Of a stretch of 64,000 nt of DNA, positions 1 to 9,474 are shown in pieces. How positions within the stretch are numbered: position 1 is the first letter of the stretch; the number at the start of each line of letters is the position of its first letter. Below the pieces are notes generated by a model that was not told where the DNA came from, did not search any database, and saw only the letters and a program-made list of their open reading frames with translations. Source of the stretch: Marinobacter salarius (GTDB lineage: Bacteria > Pseudomonadota > Gammaproteobacteria > Pseudomonadales > Oleiphilaceae); the NCBI RefSeq assembly GCF_032922745.1, contig NZ_CP136693.1, positions 4,154,001-4,218,000 of the forward strand, read 5' to 3'. Position numbers and translations under genes: made by a program.

Positions 1-38
1 GCGGCCGGACGCGGACAAACTGCATTGGTGGAGGACAG

Positions 39-1022
39 ATGACCCAACACAGCAAACCGGTTGTAACCGTTCTGACAGCACCCGGTGAAAATGAGCCTCC
101 TGGCATGGATGCCCTGCGAGCCCGTGCGGAGGTTCGCTTTGCTTCTGACGAGCCCACTCTGCGGGACACCTTGCCGGGTACCGACGTAATGATGGTGACG
201 GACTTTCGCACCGAAGCCCTGGCTGCCGCCTGGCCGTCGGCGGACAAACTGCAATGGATTCACGCCACCAGCGCCGGCGTGGATGCCCTCATGTTCCCGG
301 ACCTCATTGAAGGCGACGTCACCGTGACCAATGCCCGGGGTATCTTCGACCGAACCATTGCAGAGTATGTTCTGTGCACGATTCTCATGTTCGCCAAGGA
401 TTTTCCGCGCTCCCTGCGCCTGCAGGCTGAGCACAAATGGCAGCACCGGGATACCGAAAGAGCCGAAGGCAAACAGGTGCTGATCGTTGGCGCCGGCTCC
501 ATTGGCGGCCAGATTGCCAGGTTGTGCAAGGCTGCCGGCCTGAATCCCCATGGCATTGCTCGCAAACCTCGCCACGACGACCCGGACTTCGTTGCCGTTC
601 ATGGCAATGACGACCTGACCGAGCAACTGGGCCTGGCGGATTTCGTGGTCATTGCCGCGCCTCTGACACCGCAAACCGAAGGCCTGTTCAACGAGAAGAC
701 CTTCAAATCGATGCGCAAGTCCGCCCGCCTGATCAACATTGGTCGCGGGCCTGTTGTGAAGACCGACGACCTGATCGCCGCCTTGAACAATGGGGATATT
801 GCCGGCGCCGCGCTGGACGTGTTCGAGGAAGAACCCCTGCCGGCGAATCATCCGCTATGGGATATGGAGAATGTCATCATGACTGCCCACATGTCTGGCG
901 ACTTCATCGGCTGGAAACGGGCGCTGACCGACCAGTTCCTGGAGAACCTGGACCGCTGGCACCAGGGTGAGGAGCTGTTCAATCTGGTGGATAAGAAATT
1001 GGGGTATGCCAGTAAGAAGTAA
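39..1022 (+). CDS. D-2-hydroxyacid dehydrogenase (NAD-binding)
   Basis: Predicted cytosolic oxidoreductase that interconverts a 2-keto acid and a D-2-hydroxy acid using NAD(P)H; the substrate cannot be named from sequence. The 327-residue length fits the family. The nucleotide-binding loop GAGSIG is at residues 151-156. The catalytic Arg/Glu/His set is recognisable: Arg236 in NIGRGP, a Glu in the VFEEEPLP segment near 265, and His284 in the TAHMSG segment where many relatives have the HxxG-type histidine. The start is supported by a GGAGG ribosome-binding site 5 nt upstream. It stands alone here and converges on the response regulator gene across a shared hairpin terminator. Family assignment is firm; a glyoxylate/hydroxypyruvate reductase-like role is only one possibility. 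Confidence 0.85.
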   Translation: MTQHSKPVVTVLTAPGENEPPGMDALRARAEVRFASDEPTLRDTLPGTDVMMVTDFRTEALAAAWPSADKLQWIHATSAGVDALMFPDLIEGDVTVTNARGIFDRTIAEYVLCTILMFAKDFPRSLRLQAEHKWQHRDTERAEGKQVLIVGAGSIGGQIARLCKAAGLNPHGIARKPRHDDPDFVAVHGNDDLTEQLGLADFVVIAAPLTPQTEGLFNEKTFKSMRKSARLINIGRGPVVKTDDLIAALNNGDIAGAALDVFEEEPLPANHPLWDMENVIMTAHMSGDFIGWKRALTDQFLENLDRWHQGEELFNLVDKKLGYASKK

Positions 1023-1041
1023 GCACACCCGCTCAAACAAA

Positions 1042-1078
1042 AAAAGCGGAAATCCCAATCGCAGGGATTTCCGCTTTT
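1042..1078. terminator. Bidirectional intrinsic terminator
   Basis: A perfect 15-bp stem (1042-1056 with 1064-1078) closes a 7-nt loop. The outer end of the stem is A-rich on the left and T-rich on the right, so a transcript from either side ends in a GC stem followed by U residues. It sits between the convergent dehydrogenase and response-regulator genes and probably terminates both. Confidence 0.9.
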
Positions 1079-1106
1079 CGATTCAATAGAAGAACCTCTG
1101 GCCCGA

Positions 1107-1772
1107 TCAGCTACCAGACAACGACGTATCGGAAGGATCTATCTCCATTTGCTGGATCGCAATCACTGCCTGGGTTCGGTTACGAACCCCCAGCTTCCGG
1201 AACACCGCAGTGATATGGGCCTTGATGGTGGCCTCCGAGACATCCAGATCATAAGCGATCTGTTTGTTCAAAAGCCCCTCAGCCAGCATACCCAGCACCC
1301 GGAATTGCTGCGGCGTCAGTGATGCCAGTTTTTCGGAGAAGTCCGTCATGTCCGAATGCATCCGCTCGATCTTGTCCGCCACACCCTCTGGCAACCAGAC
1401 GTCCCCTTCCAGGACTGCCTGAATCGCCTCGGTGATGGTTGGCAGAGGCGCTGACTTCGGAATAAAACCCGACGCCCCGTAGTCGATCGAGCGGCGCATC
1501 ACCTGCATTTCTTCCGATCCTGACACCACCACCACCGGCAGGCCGGGATATTGCCCGCGCATGAACACGAGCCCCGAAAAGCCGTGGGCGCCCGGCATGT
1601 TCAGATCCAGTAACACCAGATCCGCATCCGGATGCGACTCTACCGCCGCCTGCAGCGCCTTGATGCTGTCCACTTCCACTGTCCTGGCATCAGGTACCGC
1701 CTGACTGACCGCCTGTTTCAGAGCTGCCCGAAACAGCGGGTGATCATCGGCGACGATAATAGTTTGTGTCAT
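1107..1772 (-). CDS. LuxR/NarL-family response regulator, CrbR/ErdR-like
   Basis: Two-domain DNA-binding response regulator of 221 residues. The N-terminal receiver domain has the acidic pair at residues 9-10 and the phospho-acceptor Asp56 in LLDLNMP. A LuxR-type helix-turn-helix follows at about 152-210. The gene lies 44 nt downstream of acs on the same strand, so the two are probably co-transcribed. Regulators of this type (CrbR in Vibrio, ErdR in Pseudomonas) activate acetyl-CoA synthetase expression under a large transporter-like sensor kinase. The adjacency strongly suggests the same role here, but that is inference. No cognate kinase is visible in the window. Confidence 0.85.
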   Translation of the reverse strand: MTQTIIVADDHPLFRAALKQAVSQAVPDARTVEVDSIKALQAAVESHPDADLVLLDLNMPGAHGFSGLVFMRGQYPGLPVVVVSGSEEMQVMRRSIDYGASGFIPKSAPLPTITEAIQAVLEGDVWLPEGVADKIERMHSDMTDFSEKLASLTPQQFRVLGMLAEGLLNKQIAYDLDVSEATIKAHITAVFRKLGVRNRTQAVIAIQQMEIDPSDTSLSGS

Positions 1773-1816
1773 TCAACAGGTTCCTCACAGGGTCATAGCC
1801 TGATAACAAGCAGGCT

Positions 1817-3763
1817 TTACTTGTTCGCACGACCGCTGATCAGGTCATCCACCACACCCGGGTCCGCCAGGGTGGAGGTATCGCCCAACTGATCGTGCTC
1901 GTTCGACGCAATTTTACGCAAAATCCGACGCATAATCTTGCCAGAACGAGTCTTGGGCAGTCCAGGTGCCCATTGGATCACGTCTGGAGAGGCAATGGGG
2001 CCGATTTCCTTGCGAACCCACTGAACCAACTCCTTCTTGAGCTCATCCGACGGTTCCTCTCCGTGAACCAGGGTGACATAGACGTATATGCCCTGCCCTT
2101 TGATCTCGTGAGGGTAGCCTACCACAGCCGCCTCGGCGACCTTGTCGTGTGCCACCAGTGCGCTTTCCACTTCAGCCGTACCCAGGCGATGTCCTGAGAC
2201 GTTCAGTACGTCATCAACACGACCGGTAATCCAGTAGTAACCGTCCTCGTCGCGACGGGCTCCGTCACCAGTAAAGTACATGCCTTTATAGGTGCTGAAG
2301 TAGGTTTGCTTGAAGCGCTCATGGTCGCCGAAGATGGTCCGCATCTGGCCAGGCCAGCTGTCCAGGATCACCAGGTTGCCCTCGGTCTTGCCTTCCAGGA
2401 TATTGCCGTCATTGTCCACCAGCGCCGGCTTCACGCCGAAGAAGGGAACCGTGGCGGAACCGGGCTTGAGATCAATGGCGCCCGGCAGCGGCGAAATCAG
2501 GATGCCACCGGTCTCGGTCTGCCACCAGGTGTCCACAATCGGGCATTTGCTGTTCCCGATCACGCGATGGTACCACTCCCAGGCTTCGGGGTTAATCGGC
2601 TCACCCACCGAGCCCAGCAGGCGCAAACTGTCGCGAGTGGTGCCGTTCATGCAGGACTCGCCCTCGGCCATCAGGGCACGGATGGCAGTGGGTGCGGTGT
2701 ACAGGATATTGACCTTGTGTTTGTCCACCACCTGGCCCATACGGGAAGTGTCCGGGTAGTTGGGCACACCTTCAAACAGAACGGTGACAGCGCCATTGGC
2801 AAGCGGGCCGTACAAAATATAGCTGTGACCGGTGACCCAGCCAAAGTCCGCTGTACACCAGTAGACGTCGCCATCGTGGTAATCGAAGACGTATTCGTGG
2901 GTCATGGAGGTAAAGACCATGTAGCCACCGGTGGTGTGTAATACGCCTTTCGGAGCGCCAGTGGAGCCGGAAGTGTACAGCATGAACAGCGGGTCTTCGG
3001 CGTTCATGGGCTCTGCCGGGCAATCCGTGGACGCGCCCTTCATCAGTTCCTCGTAACTCACGTCGCGACCGTCTTTCCAGGGCACATCACCACCGGTGCG
3101 CTTGACGACAATAACCTTGTCCACATCAGCGCCGGCTTCCTTACTCAACGCGGCGTCTACGTTTTTCTTGAGAGGAATCTTGCGACCGCCACGGACACCT
3201 TCATCAGCCGTTACCACGAATCGGGACTTGCCGTTAGCGATCCGGGCACCCAGTGCTTCCGGCGAAAACCCGCCGAAGACAACGGAATGGATGGCGCCGA
3301 TGCGGGCACAGGCCAGCATGGCAACACCCGTTTCAACAATCATGGGCATGTAGATAGTGACAACATCGCCCTTCTTGACGCCCTGGTCTTTCAGAACGTT
3401 CGCGAACTTACAGGTTTCTTCATACAGTTCGCGGTAGGTCACGTTGCGGGAATCGGCCGGGTCGTCGCCCTCGAAAATGATGGCCGTCTGGTCACCGCGC
3501 TTTTCCAGGTGACGGTCCAGGCAGTTGGCGGCGGCGTTCAATTGGCCGTCTTCAAACCATTTGATGGATAGGTTGTCGTAGTCGTAGGTGGTGTTTTTCA
3601 CCTTCGAGAAGGGCTTGATCCAGTCCAGTCGCTTGCCGTGTTCGGCCCAGAAGGTTTCTGGATCATCCACCGACTGTTGGTACATTTTCTCGTACTGATC
3701 CCGGTTTAGCAGGGCCCGTTTGGCCACGTCCGGACTTACCGGATAAACCTGTTTATCAGTCAT
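1817..3763 (-). CDS. acs: Acetyl-coenzyme A synthetase
   Basis: Activates acetate to acetyl-AMP and then acetyl-CoA in the cytosol, the high-affinity entry of acetate into metabolism. The 648-residue protein has the N-terminal ACS extension, the AMP-forming P-loop region [11 protein letters not shown], the WWQTETGG substrate motif, and the C-terminal SGKIMRR motif. The lysine there is residue 609, the same number as the lysine that is regulated by acetylation in Salmonella Acs. The start has a strong GGGGAG ribosome-binding site. It is followed by the CrbR/ErdR-like regulator, suggesting a small acetate regulon. Nothing unusual in length or motifs. Confidence 0.97.
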   Translation of the reverse strand: MTDKQVYPVSPDVAKRALLNRDQYEKMYQQSVDDPETFWAEHGKRLDWIKPFSKVKNTTYDYDNLSIKWFEDGQLNAAANCLDRHLEKRGDQTAIIFEGDDPADSRNVTYRELYEETCKFANVLKDQGVKKGDVVTIYMPMIVETGVAMLACARIGAIHSVVFGGFSPEALGARIANGKSRFVVTADEGVRGGRKIPLKKNVDAALSKEAGADVDKVIVVKRTGGDVPWKDGRDVSYEELMKGASTDCPAEPMNAEDPLFMLYTSGSTGAPKGVLHTTGGYMVFTSMTHEYVFDYHDGDVYWCTADFGWVTGHSYILYGPLANGAVTVLFEGVPNYPDTSRMGQVVDKHKVNILYTAPTAIRALMAEGESCMNGTTRDSLRLLGSVGEPINPEAWEWYHRVIGNSKCPIVDTWWQTETGGILISPLPGAIDLKPGSATVPFFGVKPALVDNDGNILEGKTEGNLVILDSWPGQMRTIFGDHERFKQTYFSTYKGMYFTGDGARRDEDGYYWITGRVDDVLNVSGHRLGTAEVESALVAHDKVAEAAVVGYPHEIKGQGIYVYVTLVHGEEPSDELKKELVQWVRKEIGPIASPDVIQWAPGLPKTRSGKIMRRILRKIASNEHDQLGDTSTLADPGVVDDLISGRANK

Positions 3764-4062
3764 TGTGCTCCCCCTTATTAGTCAGAGTCTGTTGTCATTA
3801 TCGGTTATTTAATAAAGAGCGTGACGGGCAAAAAAGCCCTGAAGACGGATACCCATAGTTCAACATGCGTGCCAGTGAACAATGAATTAGACTAACGTCC
3901 CAATCCGCCAGCACTTTTAGCCCGAATGACGGCCTCACGAGGGGTGACCCTATGTTCTGGAGCCTGCCCTAAAGGATAGACCCGCTAACGGAAACAACAA
4001 GTAACGTTCCGCCCCCCGGGAACCGGAGGGCCGGATAGAAAGGACAGCCGATTGACCGGGTG
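3764..4062. promoter_or_regulatory. Intergenic region upstream of acs and downstream of the fatty acyl-CoA reductase gene
   Basis: This roughly 300-nt stretch holds no credible gene. It must carry the acs promoter (minus strand) and the 3' end of the fatty acyl-CoA reductase transcript. The acs-proximal part is AT-rich around 3800-3820. A short GGGC/GCCC hairpin with an A-rich loop lies at about 3829-3843. I cannot assign promoter boxes with confidence. Confidence 0.5.
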
Positions 4063-5601
4063 TCAGGCGGCTTTCTTGCGGGTCTGGGTGGCCCGCAGAC
4101 TGTACAGCTTCCGCTCCTTGAGAGCGTAGCGATTGAGACCTCCAAGGTGAATCTTGCACAGGTATAGCGGCCAGTCGATCTGGCGTGCATCCACCGGAAA
4201 CAGGACCCGATCCAGTTCACCCATGCGGGAAGCCAGGGCCATCAGCGAATCGTTACGGAAGATGTAATCCGGTGCCGTGTAGAAACCAAAGATGGTGGCG
4301 AGTGAACGGGTGGTATCGAGGTTTTTAAGGACCTTCAGCTCACGGTTCTGGCCAGCCAGTCTCAATGCCTTGCCTGCAATGGACAATGGCACACGCATGC
4401 CGCCAACCACAACATCAAACAGCTTGCGATTGACCGCTATAAACGGTTTTGTGGGTCGACGATAGAACAACTGGTCATACGCAGCGTAGTTGGACTTGGC
4501 TTCTGTCATCAGGTAGTCAATGAACTTGCCCAGCGAAATCGGGTTTGAGCTGCCACTGCAGCACTGGTAGATGCGGCGTTGCCCAGACTCGCAAATGGCT
4601 TCTGCCAGGGACAGGATGATGCTATTGGCCACCAGGTCCACCGGGATCACATCTATAATGCCGCTACGCTTACCCGGGAACAGAGACACCTTCTCGCGGG
4701 CGTAGGCGAGGATAATGGCATCTGCCACCTTCACGCCTTCAATCCATCCCGGAGAGGGCTCTTCCAGTGCACTTTCAATGATGGAGGGGCGAACAATTGT
4801 AAGTGAGCGCCCGGCAAGGGCTTTCATCAAGAGTTGCTCACCCAGCCACTTGGTAAACGTGTAGGTGTCGCTCCAGCCATAATTGTTGGCCTCACGGATG
4901 CCCAGGTCTACTAGCTTTTTCTCAAGCACTTTACCGGAGTACCGGGCTTTCACGTCGGAAATTTTGTCTTGTAGCAGATGCACAAGCTCTTCGATTTCAT
5001 AGTAGCCGTCGGTACTGCGGGGGATCGACTCGCCCGACGGTTTAATAACGGACTCGGTGATCTGACCGGCATTCTTGCCATTGACGTAGCAGGTGGACAC
5101 CTGGATCACCGCCATAGTCCTATTGAGTTCCGCCAGGGCGGCAACGTTCTCGAGGCACAGGGTGTTGATCTTCAGTGCCTTATCGAGCTCCTCCCGGAAG
5201 TTTACGCTGGCTGCCGAGTTGATAAATGCATCGACCTGCCCGGCAAGGGTACGGAACCGCTCTGGCGTGAGCCCGAAACGGGATTCAGTCACTTCGCCGG
5301 TGATGCAGTGAACGCGTTCCTCCAGAAAGGTTTCGAATGCCTCGTTGTCATCGTGTCTAAGGCGCTCGAACACGGAAGAACTGGCAATTTCATTGAGGAA
5401 TCGCTCCCGTGCGGCAGGATGCCTTTTGTTGCCACGGATAAGCAGATGGATTCCGCCAATATCTGGCACCGTACGAATCAGTTTTTCAAGCACCACCTTG
5501 CCGAGAAACCCGGTGGTGCCAGTGATCAACACGTGTTTACCGCGTAGTTGCTCAAGAACACCGGACGCTGACGCTCCGTTTTGTTGCTGCTGTGTTGCCA
5601 T
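4063..5601 (-). CDS. Fatty acyl-CoA reductase, alcohol-forming (wax ester pathway)
   Basis: Predicted NADPH-dependent enzyme that reduces fatty acyl-CoA (possibly also acyl-ACP) to a fatty alcohol, the alcohol supply for wax esters. The 512-residue protein opens with a Rossmann loop GTTGFLG at residues 28-34. An extended-SDR catalytic Tyr247/Lys251 pair (YTFTK) follows, then a C-terminal sterile/FAR domain. The sequence closely resembles, from memory, the characterised Marinobacter reductase Maqu_2220 in length and in most conserved stretches. The start has an AAGGAG ribosome-binding site. No wax ester synthase is in the window; in Marinobacter those genes are elsewhere. It is the best taxonomic marker in the window. 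Confidence 0.92.
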   Translation of the reverse strand: MATQQQQNGASASGVLEQLRGKHVLITGTTGFLGKVVLEKLIRTVPDIGGIHLLIRGNKRHPAARERFLNEIASSSVFERLRHDDNEAFETFLEERVHCITGEVTESRFGLTPERFRTLAGQVDAFINSAASVNFREELDKALKINTLCLENVAALAELNRTMAVIQVSTCYVNGKNAGQITESVIKPSGESIPRSTDGYYEIEELVHLLQDKISDVKARYSGKVLEKKLVDLGIREANNYGWSDTYTFTKWLGEQLLMKALAGRSLTIVRPSIIESALEEPSPGWIEGVKVADAIILAYAREKVSLFPGKRSGIIDVIPVDLVANSIILSLAEAICESGQRRIYQCCSGSSNPISLGKFIDYLMTEAKSNYAAYDQLFYRRPTKPFIAVNRKLFDVVVGGMRVPLSIAGKALRLAGQNRELKVLKNLDTTRSLATIFGFYTAPDYIFRNDSLMALASRMGELDRVLFPVDARQIDWPLYLCKIHLGGLNRYALKERKLYSLRATQTRKKAA

Positions 5602-5825
5602 GGCGAGAACTCCTTCTCAAATTCACTATGTGGCCATCAAGTGCAGTGGGTTTTACTGCATTTTGCAGGCCACGATTCCGGAAATAAGGCTGATTTTTGC
5701 ACGGACCGAATGACAGTGCGGTGACATAGAGCAAAGTTACGCTACAAACTGCATCAATAAAATGACGATAAAATAAGGTGACTAAATGCAAAAAAAGGAG
5801 TGGAGAAAAAAGGGTCAAGAGGCGC

Positions 5826-7154
5826 TCAGGAACCGTTTTTACCGGCCTCCGCCAGCGAGCGCAGAAGCTGATCCAGGGAGATATTGGACGGTTGTTCCTT
5901 AAGCGCTCGGATCAACCGGCTCTGCTCACCAAAGCTGATACGATCATAGTACGGTTCCCACTCTGGCCTGTTTGCTACTGGTTCCGACTTGCGAGGAACT
6001 GCTGCAGGATCAACTTCTGCGGCAAGGTGGCGAAGATGGGTCGCCATATGCTCTCTTTGTTCGTTTTCCAGCTTTTCCCAATTGAGTGAAGCTAAACCGG
6101 TCTGGATAATCTCAATGGTATCTGCATCCATTTTGCGCCCCAACAGTGCAAAAAGCCCCTGGAACGCCTCATAACGCAGCAGCGGCTTTTCATCGCTGCC
6201 TGCCAATATCTTGCCGAGTTCCGCGGTCAGTCGTTTGCATTCCTGGGCCGGGTCCACCGGTGCCCGTGGTTGCTCGCTGCCTGCTGAGCGATCTGTATCT
6301 GATGCCCCTGTTTCCGCTGGGCTGGAGGAGACCCGATGCCAATAGGCGGCAATCCCGGCCTTGCGCGGCGGCAACTGGCGCAGCCGCACATTCAACATGT
6401 CGGCCAATGTGCGGAACTGGCGGGTGGACGGGTCGGAAGCCCGCATCAATGCCACCGGGCGCTGATTCATCACCGACTGGCGCAGAGTTTCGTCACGCCA
6501 GATCGCACCCAGGTAATGCAACTGCAACCCCAGGTGTCGCACCGCAGCGGCATCAAGGCGCTGAAACACGGATCGAGCCTGACTCGCACCCTGGGCCATG
6601 TTCACCAACACGCTCGGCGTCCTTCGGTAGCCACGGCGAATCAGCAGTTTGATCAGGGAGAAGGCATCGGTCAGCGATGCGGGATCTGGCGTGACCACGA
6701 CGCAGGCCAGTTCCGCAGCCGCAATCATGTGCATGCCGGTCTTCTGCAAGCCGGAAGCGGTGTCTGTGATCACGTAGTCGTAATTTTTCTCCAGCCTCGA
6801 CAACGCTTTGAGAACACGGAGACTTTCTTCAGCAGCCATGTCGACACATTGCTCGACCCCCGAGGCGCCGGGAATGATGTGCAGCCCCCACTCCGATTCC
6901 ATGATCACATCGCGGAGGGAGCACTCATTGGCCATTACGTTAGCCAGGGTCCGTTCCGGATACCGGCCCAGCATGATACTGACATTAGCCAGATCCGTGT
7001 CACCATCCAGCAACAATACTCTGTAACCCTCTCGCGCAAGGGTCAGGGAAAGGTTCAGTGCCACCGATGTTTTTCCGACACCACCCTTGCCACCGGTAAT
7101 CGCCAGTGTTCTGGGTTGCTTCGGAATGTGCCTGGAAGTGCGGGAGTCGGTCAT
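5826..7154 (-). CDS. MinD/ParA-family ATPase with C-terminal extension
   Basis: Deviant Walker A ATPase; GGKGGVGKT at residues 21-29 carries the signature lysine. The first 270 or so residues resemble FleN/MinD proteins that control flagellar number or place polar machinery. The remaining 170 residues form a charged extension that I do not recognise; FleN itself is about 280 residues. No flhF, fliA or che genes are adjacent, so a flagellar role cannot be inferred from context. The gene is transcribed divergently from the HDOD kinase/cyclase pair, so it may belong to that signalling locus. Partition of a polar complex is an alternative reading. Confidence 0.75.
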   Translation of the reverse strand: MTDSRTSRHIPKQPRTLAITGGKGGVGKTSVALNLSLTLAREGYRVLLLDGDTDLANVSIMLGRYPERTLANVMANECSLRDVIMESEWGLHIIPGASGVEQCVDMAAEESLRVLKALSRLEKNYDYVITDTASGLQKTGMHMIAAAELACVVVTPDPASLTDAFSLIKLLIRRGYRRTPSVLVNMAQGASQARSVFQRLDAAAVRHLGLQLHYLGAIWRDETLRQSVMNQRPVALMRASDPSTRQFRTLADMLNVRLRQLPPRKAGIAAYWHRVSSSPAETGASDTDRSAGSEQPRAPVDPAQECKRLTAELGKILAGSDEKPLLRYEAFQGLFALLGRKMDADTIEIIQTGLASLNWEKLENEQREHMATHLRHLAAEVDPAAVPRKSEPVANRPEWEPYYDRISFGEQSRLIRALKEQPSNISLDQLLRSLAEAGKNGS

Positions 7155-7308
7155 GAATGCCTATAGGCGCTGTCTTGTCCGTCGACTGACACGTGATCCG
7201 GGTGAAATTTGAGTACTGTGTCAAAGTGTAACCCGGACGGAGTTCTAACTGTAGACAAAAAGAGGCGGGTTGCCTGCCCAATAATGGACGGTTTTGCGAC
7301 ATTTAACC

Positions 7309-7323
7309 TGTAAAAAGTTTACA
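7309..7323. promoter_or_regulatory. Short dyad TGTAAA-N3-TTTACA
   Basis: A perfect 6-3-6 inverted repeat within the divergent promoter region. Its size fits an operator for a dimeric regulator, but no regulator is known. It overlaps a possible -35 element for the kinase operon. Confidence 0.4.
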
Positions 7324-7407
7324 CACATCCAAACACAGGTAATACTCTGCTTAAAAAAGGACCAATAACTGTTTAATAAACGCAGCTTATTGTCTAAGCT
7401 CCATCGG

Positions 7408-7441
7408 GTTAGTATTTATGAACAAGTCGTCAGATACTAAC
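7408..7441. promoter_or_regulatory. Inverted repeat GTTAGTAT-N18-ATACTAAC
   Basis: Perfect 8-nt arms 18 nt apart, ending 32 nt before the kinase start codon. This could be a regulator site or a leader hairpin. Function unknown. Confidence 0.4.
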
Positions 7442-7473
7442 GACAATATCTGGCGCGTTATACAGGCAGGCCT

Positions 7474-9450
7474 ATGCTGATTGCCCCTGACATACAGCTA
7501 CCGAGTCTCCCAGAGGTTACCCTTAGGGTGCTTGAAGCCTGTCATCAGGACGAAAATTATCGCCGAATAAGCGATATTGTTTCTGCCGACACCGCTCTGG
7601 TTACTCGTGTTCTCGCCCTGGCCAACTCAGCATTGTATGGCCCCACCTCGCAAATACGCTCCATTGACCAGGCGCTGCTCAGGCTGGGAACACGACGATT
7701 CCATACTCTGGTTCTGACTGCGGCACTGCGCCAGCTCCTTTACGAACTCGGGGCAGACCAGTGGCAACAGCTAAGGGACTTCTGGCGCCATTCACTGACC
7801 ACCGCTCTGACTGCCAGGGCCCTGGCAACACTGACGCGCTACCCCGAACCCGACCAGGCGTTCATGCTGGGAATGCTGCACAATGTGGGCGAGCTGATCG
7901 CGCTGAAAACCCCGCCTGGAGAGACCCAGCAATACTACCTTGACCGCCAGTCCGATATTGCTGCCGAACTGGTAGAGTCATGGGGTCTGGGACCCATGGC
8001 AGTTGATGCTATGCGCTACCAACAGGCCATGCCAACGGAAGTACGAGATGCCGGACACCTGGTCAAACTGATTAGCCTGGCAACACGCCTGGCACTTTCG
8101 GACGCGGTGGGCATTGCTGCAGCGGGGACCATTTTTGGCCTCAATGAAGAACTCACGCGAGAGATCAACCGCAGGATCGACCAGGAAGTGAGCGGCGTGG
8201 CCGAATCGCTGGGCATTCCGCTTTCGGAAGACTACGACGCCCGCCACTCCAACCACAAACTCAAACAGACCATACTGAAACAGGCCATGGCCAGCCAGGC
8301 GTTGGAACTGTCGCCGATTCGCGGCAGTGCCCAGGAGAGCCTGGCCGCAACCGTCACCAGCCTGACACTGATCACCGGCCTTCCGGCACTCTATTTTGGC
8401 CAGGCCGGGGACGGGCTGACGCTGCTATCCTCCAGCACTGGTGACGTCCCTGATCTCACGGTTGCCATTGGGGCAGCCACCAGCGTGCTGACCGAGGCCT
8501 GCAGCAGCGGCAGCGCCCTGTGCCTCGATCATCGCTCACCGACGGTACTGGACCGCCAGTTGCTTTCGCTCTTGAAAACGCCTTCTCTGGTGGCTATCCC
8601 CGTGCGTGGGGAAGATCCATGTGCAGGCGTATTTGTCGTCGGTACTGACCATGAAAGCTCTGGCCAGGCAGAAGAAATCGGTCGCCTGTTCAGCGCAAAA
8701 CTGTCTGACGCCGTCACCGCCACGCAGCCCAGGAGCACTGCCCAGGACGGTCTGGAAGCCGAACTGGCCCGACAGGCCATTCGTCGTCAGGTCCATGAAG
8801 TGAGCAACCCGCTTACCATTATCCGGCAATATATCTATCAACTGCGAAACCGGCTGGATGATAACGAAGTGCAGGGAGAGCTGGACGTCATACGTGACGA
8901 GCTCGATCGCGCAGGGGATCTCCTGTTGCAGATCAGCCGGGCTCCGAGCCATGATTCAACGAACCCGACCGGCGCCTGCAATCTTAATGACGAACTGAGA
9001 ATTCTGCGGGACTTGCTGGAAGACAGCCTGTTCAGCGGCGGCGACAGGGCGCTGGAGCTGGATCTGTGCGAGGACCCCACCGACGTTACCGTGCCCGGCG
9101 CGGTCATCCGTCAGGTGGTTATCAACCTGGTCCGTAATGCGGCAGAATGTCTCGTTGACGGCGGCGAAGTGGCTATTCACACGCTGGCACCGGTCTGGCA
9201 AAGCGGAAAAACCTGGGTGGAACTGGAAGTGGCGGACACCGGTAATGGAATTCCCGATGAGGTCCGCAAACACCTGTTTTCACCGGTTCAATCCACCAAG
9301 AGCAAGGACCACAGCGGTCTTGGTCTGAGCGTGGTTAAACAGTTGATTGATGACATGGAGGGCATCATTAGTTGCCGCACGGGACGCGGAGGGACAGCAT
9401 TCCGAATTCTGTTTCCCGCGGCGGCAAATAAAAAAAACGATGAAAAATGA
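7474..9450 (+). CDS. HDOD-domain sensor histidine kinase
   Basis: Soluble composite kinase of 658 residues. An HDOD domain covers about 10-215; a degenerate HD-like HNVGE at 136-140 is visible. A GAF-like region covers about 285-415. The dimerisation/phosphoacceptor helix has His441 in the VHEVSNP motif. The ATPase domain (about 530-655) has an N box NLVRNAAE, a G1 box DTGNGIP and a GLGLS motif. No membrane segment or signal peptide is seen, so it senses a cytosolic cue. The next gene, 24 nt downstream, encodes a receiver-linked GGDEF-EAL protein, almost certainly its phosphorylation partner. The HDOD domain as kinase input is uncommon. The signal is unknown. Confidence 0.85.
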   Translation: MLIAPDIQLPSLPEVTLRVLEACHQDENYRRISDIVSADTALVTRVLALANSALYGPTSQIRSIDQALLRLGTRRFHTLVLTAALRQLLYELGADQWQQLRDFWRHSLTTALTARALATLTRYPEPDQAFMLGMLHNVGELIALKTPPGETQQYYLDRQSDIAAELVESWGLGPMAVDAMRYQQAMPTEVRDAGHLVKLISLATRLALSDAVGIAAAGTIFGLNEELTREINRRIDQEVSGVAESLGIPLSEDYDARHSNHKLKQTILKQAMASQALELSPIRGSAQESLAATVTSLTLITGLPALYFGQAGDGLTLLSSSTGDVPDLTVAIGAATSVLTEACSSGSALCLDHRSPTVLDRQLLSLLKTPSLVAIPVRGEDPCAGVFVVGTDHESSGQAEEIGRLFSAKLSDAVTATQPRSTAQDGLEAELARQAIRRQVHEVSNPLTIIRQYIYQLRNRLDDNEVQGELDVIRDELDRAGDLLLQISRAPSHDSTNPTGACNLNDELRILRDLLEDSLFSGGDRALELDLCEDPTDVTVPGAVIRQVVINLVRNAAECLVDGGEVAIHTLAPVWQSGKTWVELEVADTGNGIPDEVRKHLFSPVQSTKSKDHSGLGLSVVKQLIDDMEGIISCRTGRGGTAFRILFPAAANKKNDEK

Positions 9451-9474
9451 CGAAGAAACGACGGGCGTACTGAC

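Larger units (their letters stand above)
7155..7473. promoter_or_regulatory. Divergent promoter region between the MinD-like ATPase and HDOD kinase genes
   Basis: A 319-nt gap with no gene, AT-rich from about 7300 onward, so it must carry divergent promoters. It holds two dyads, listed separately. A loose sigma-70-like pair, TTTACA at 7318-7323 and AATACT at 7341-7346, is possible for the plus-strand operon, but the match is weak. Confidence 0.5.

Noticed and set aside
11..257. Near-repeat of about 17 nt (GCGGACAAACTGCA..) at 11-28 and 240-257
   Set aside because: Short, only two copies, one within a coding region; no structure or spacing suggests function.
3859..3874. Sigma-54-like site TGGCAC-N5-TTGAA upstream of acs
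   Set aside because: The essential GC of the -12 element is GA, so the match is incomplete, and no sigma-54 activator is nearby.
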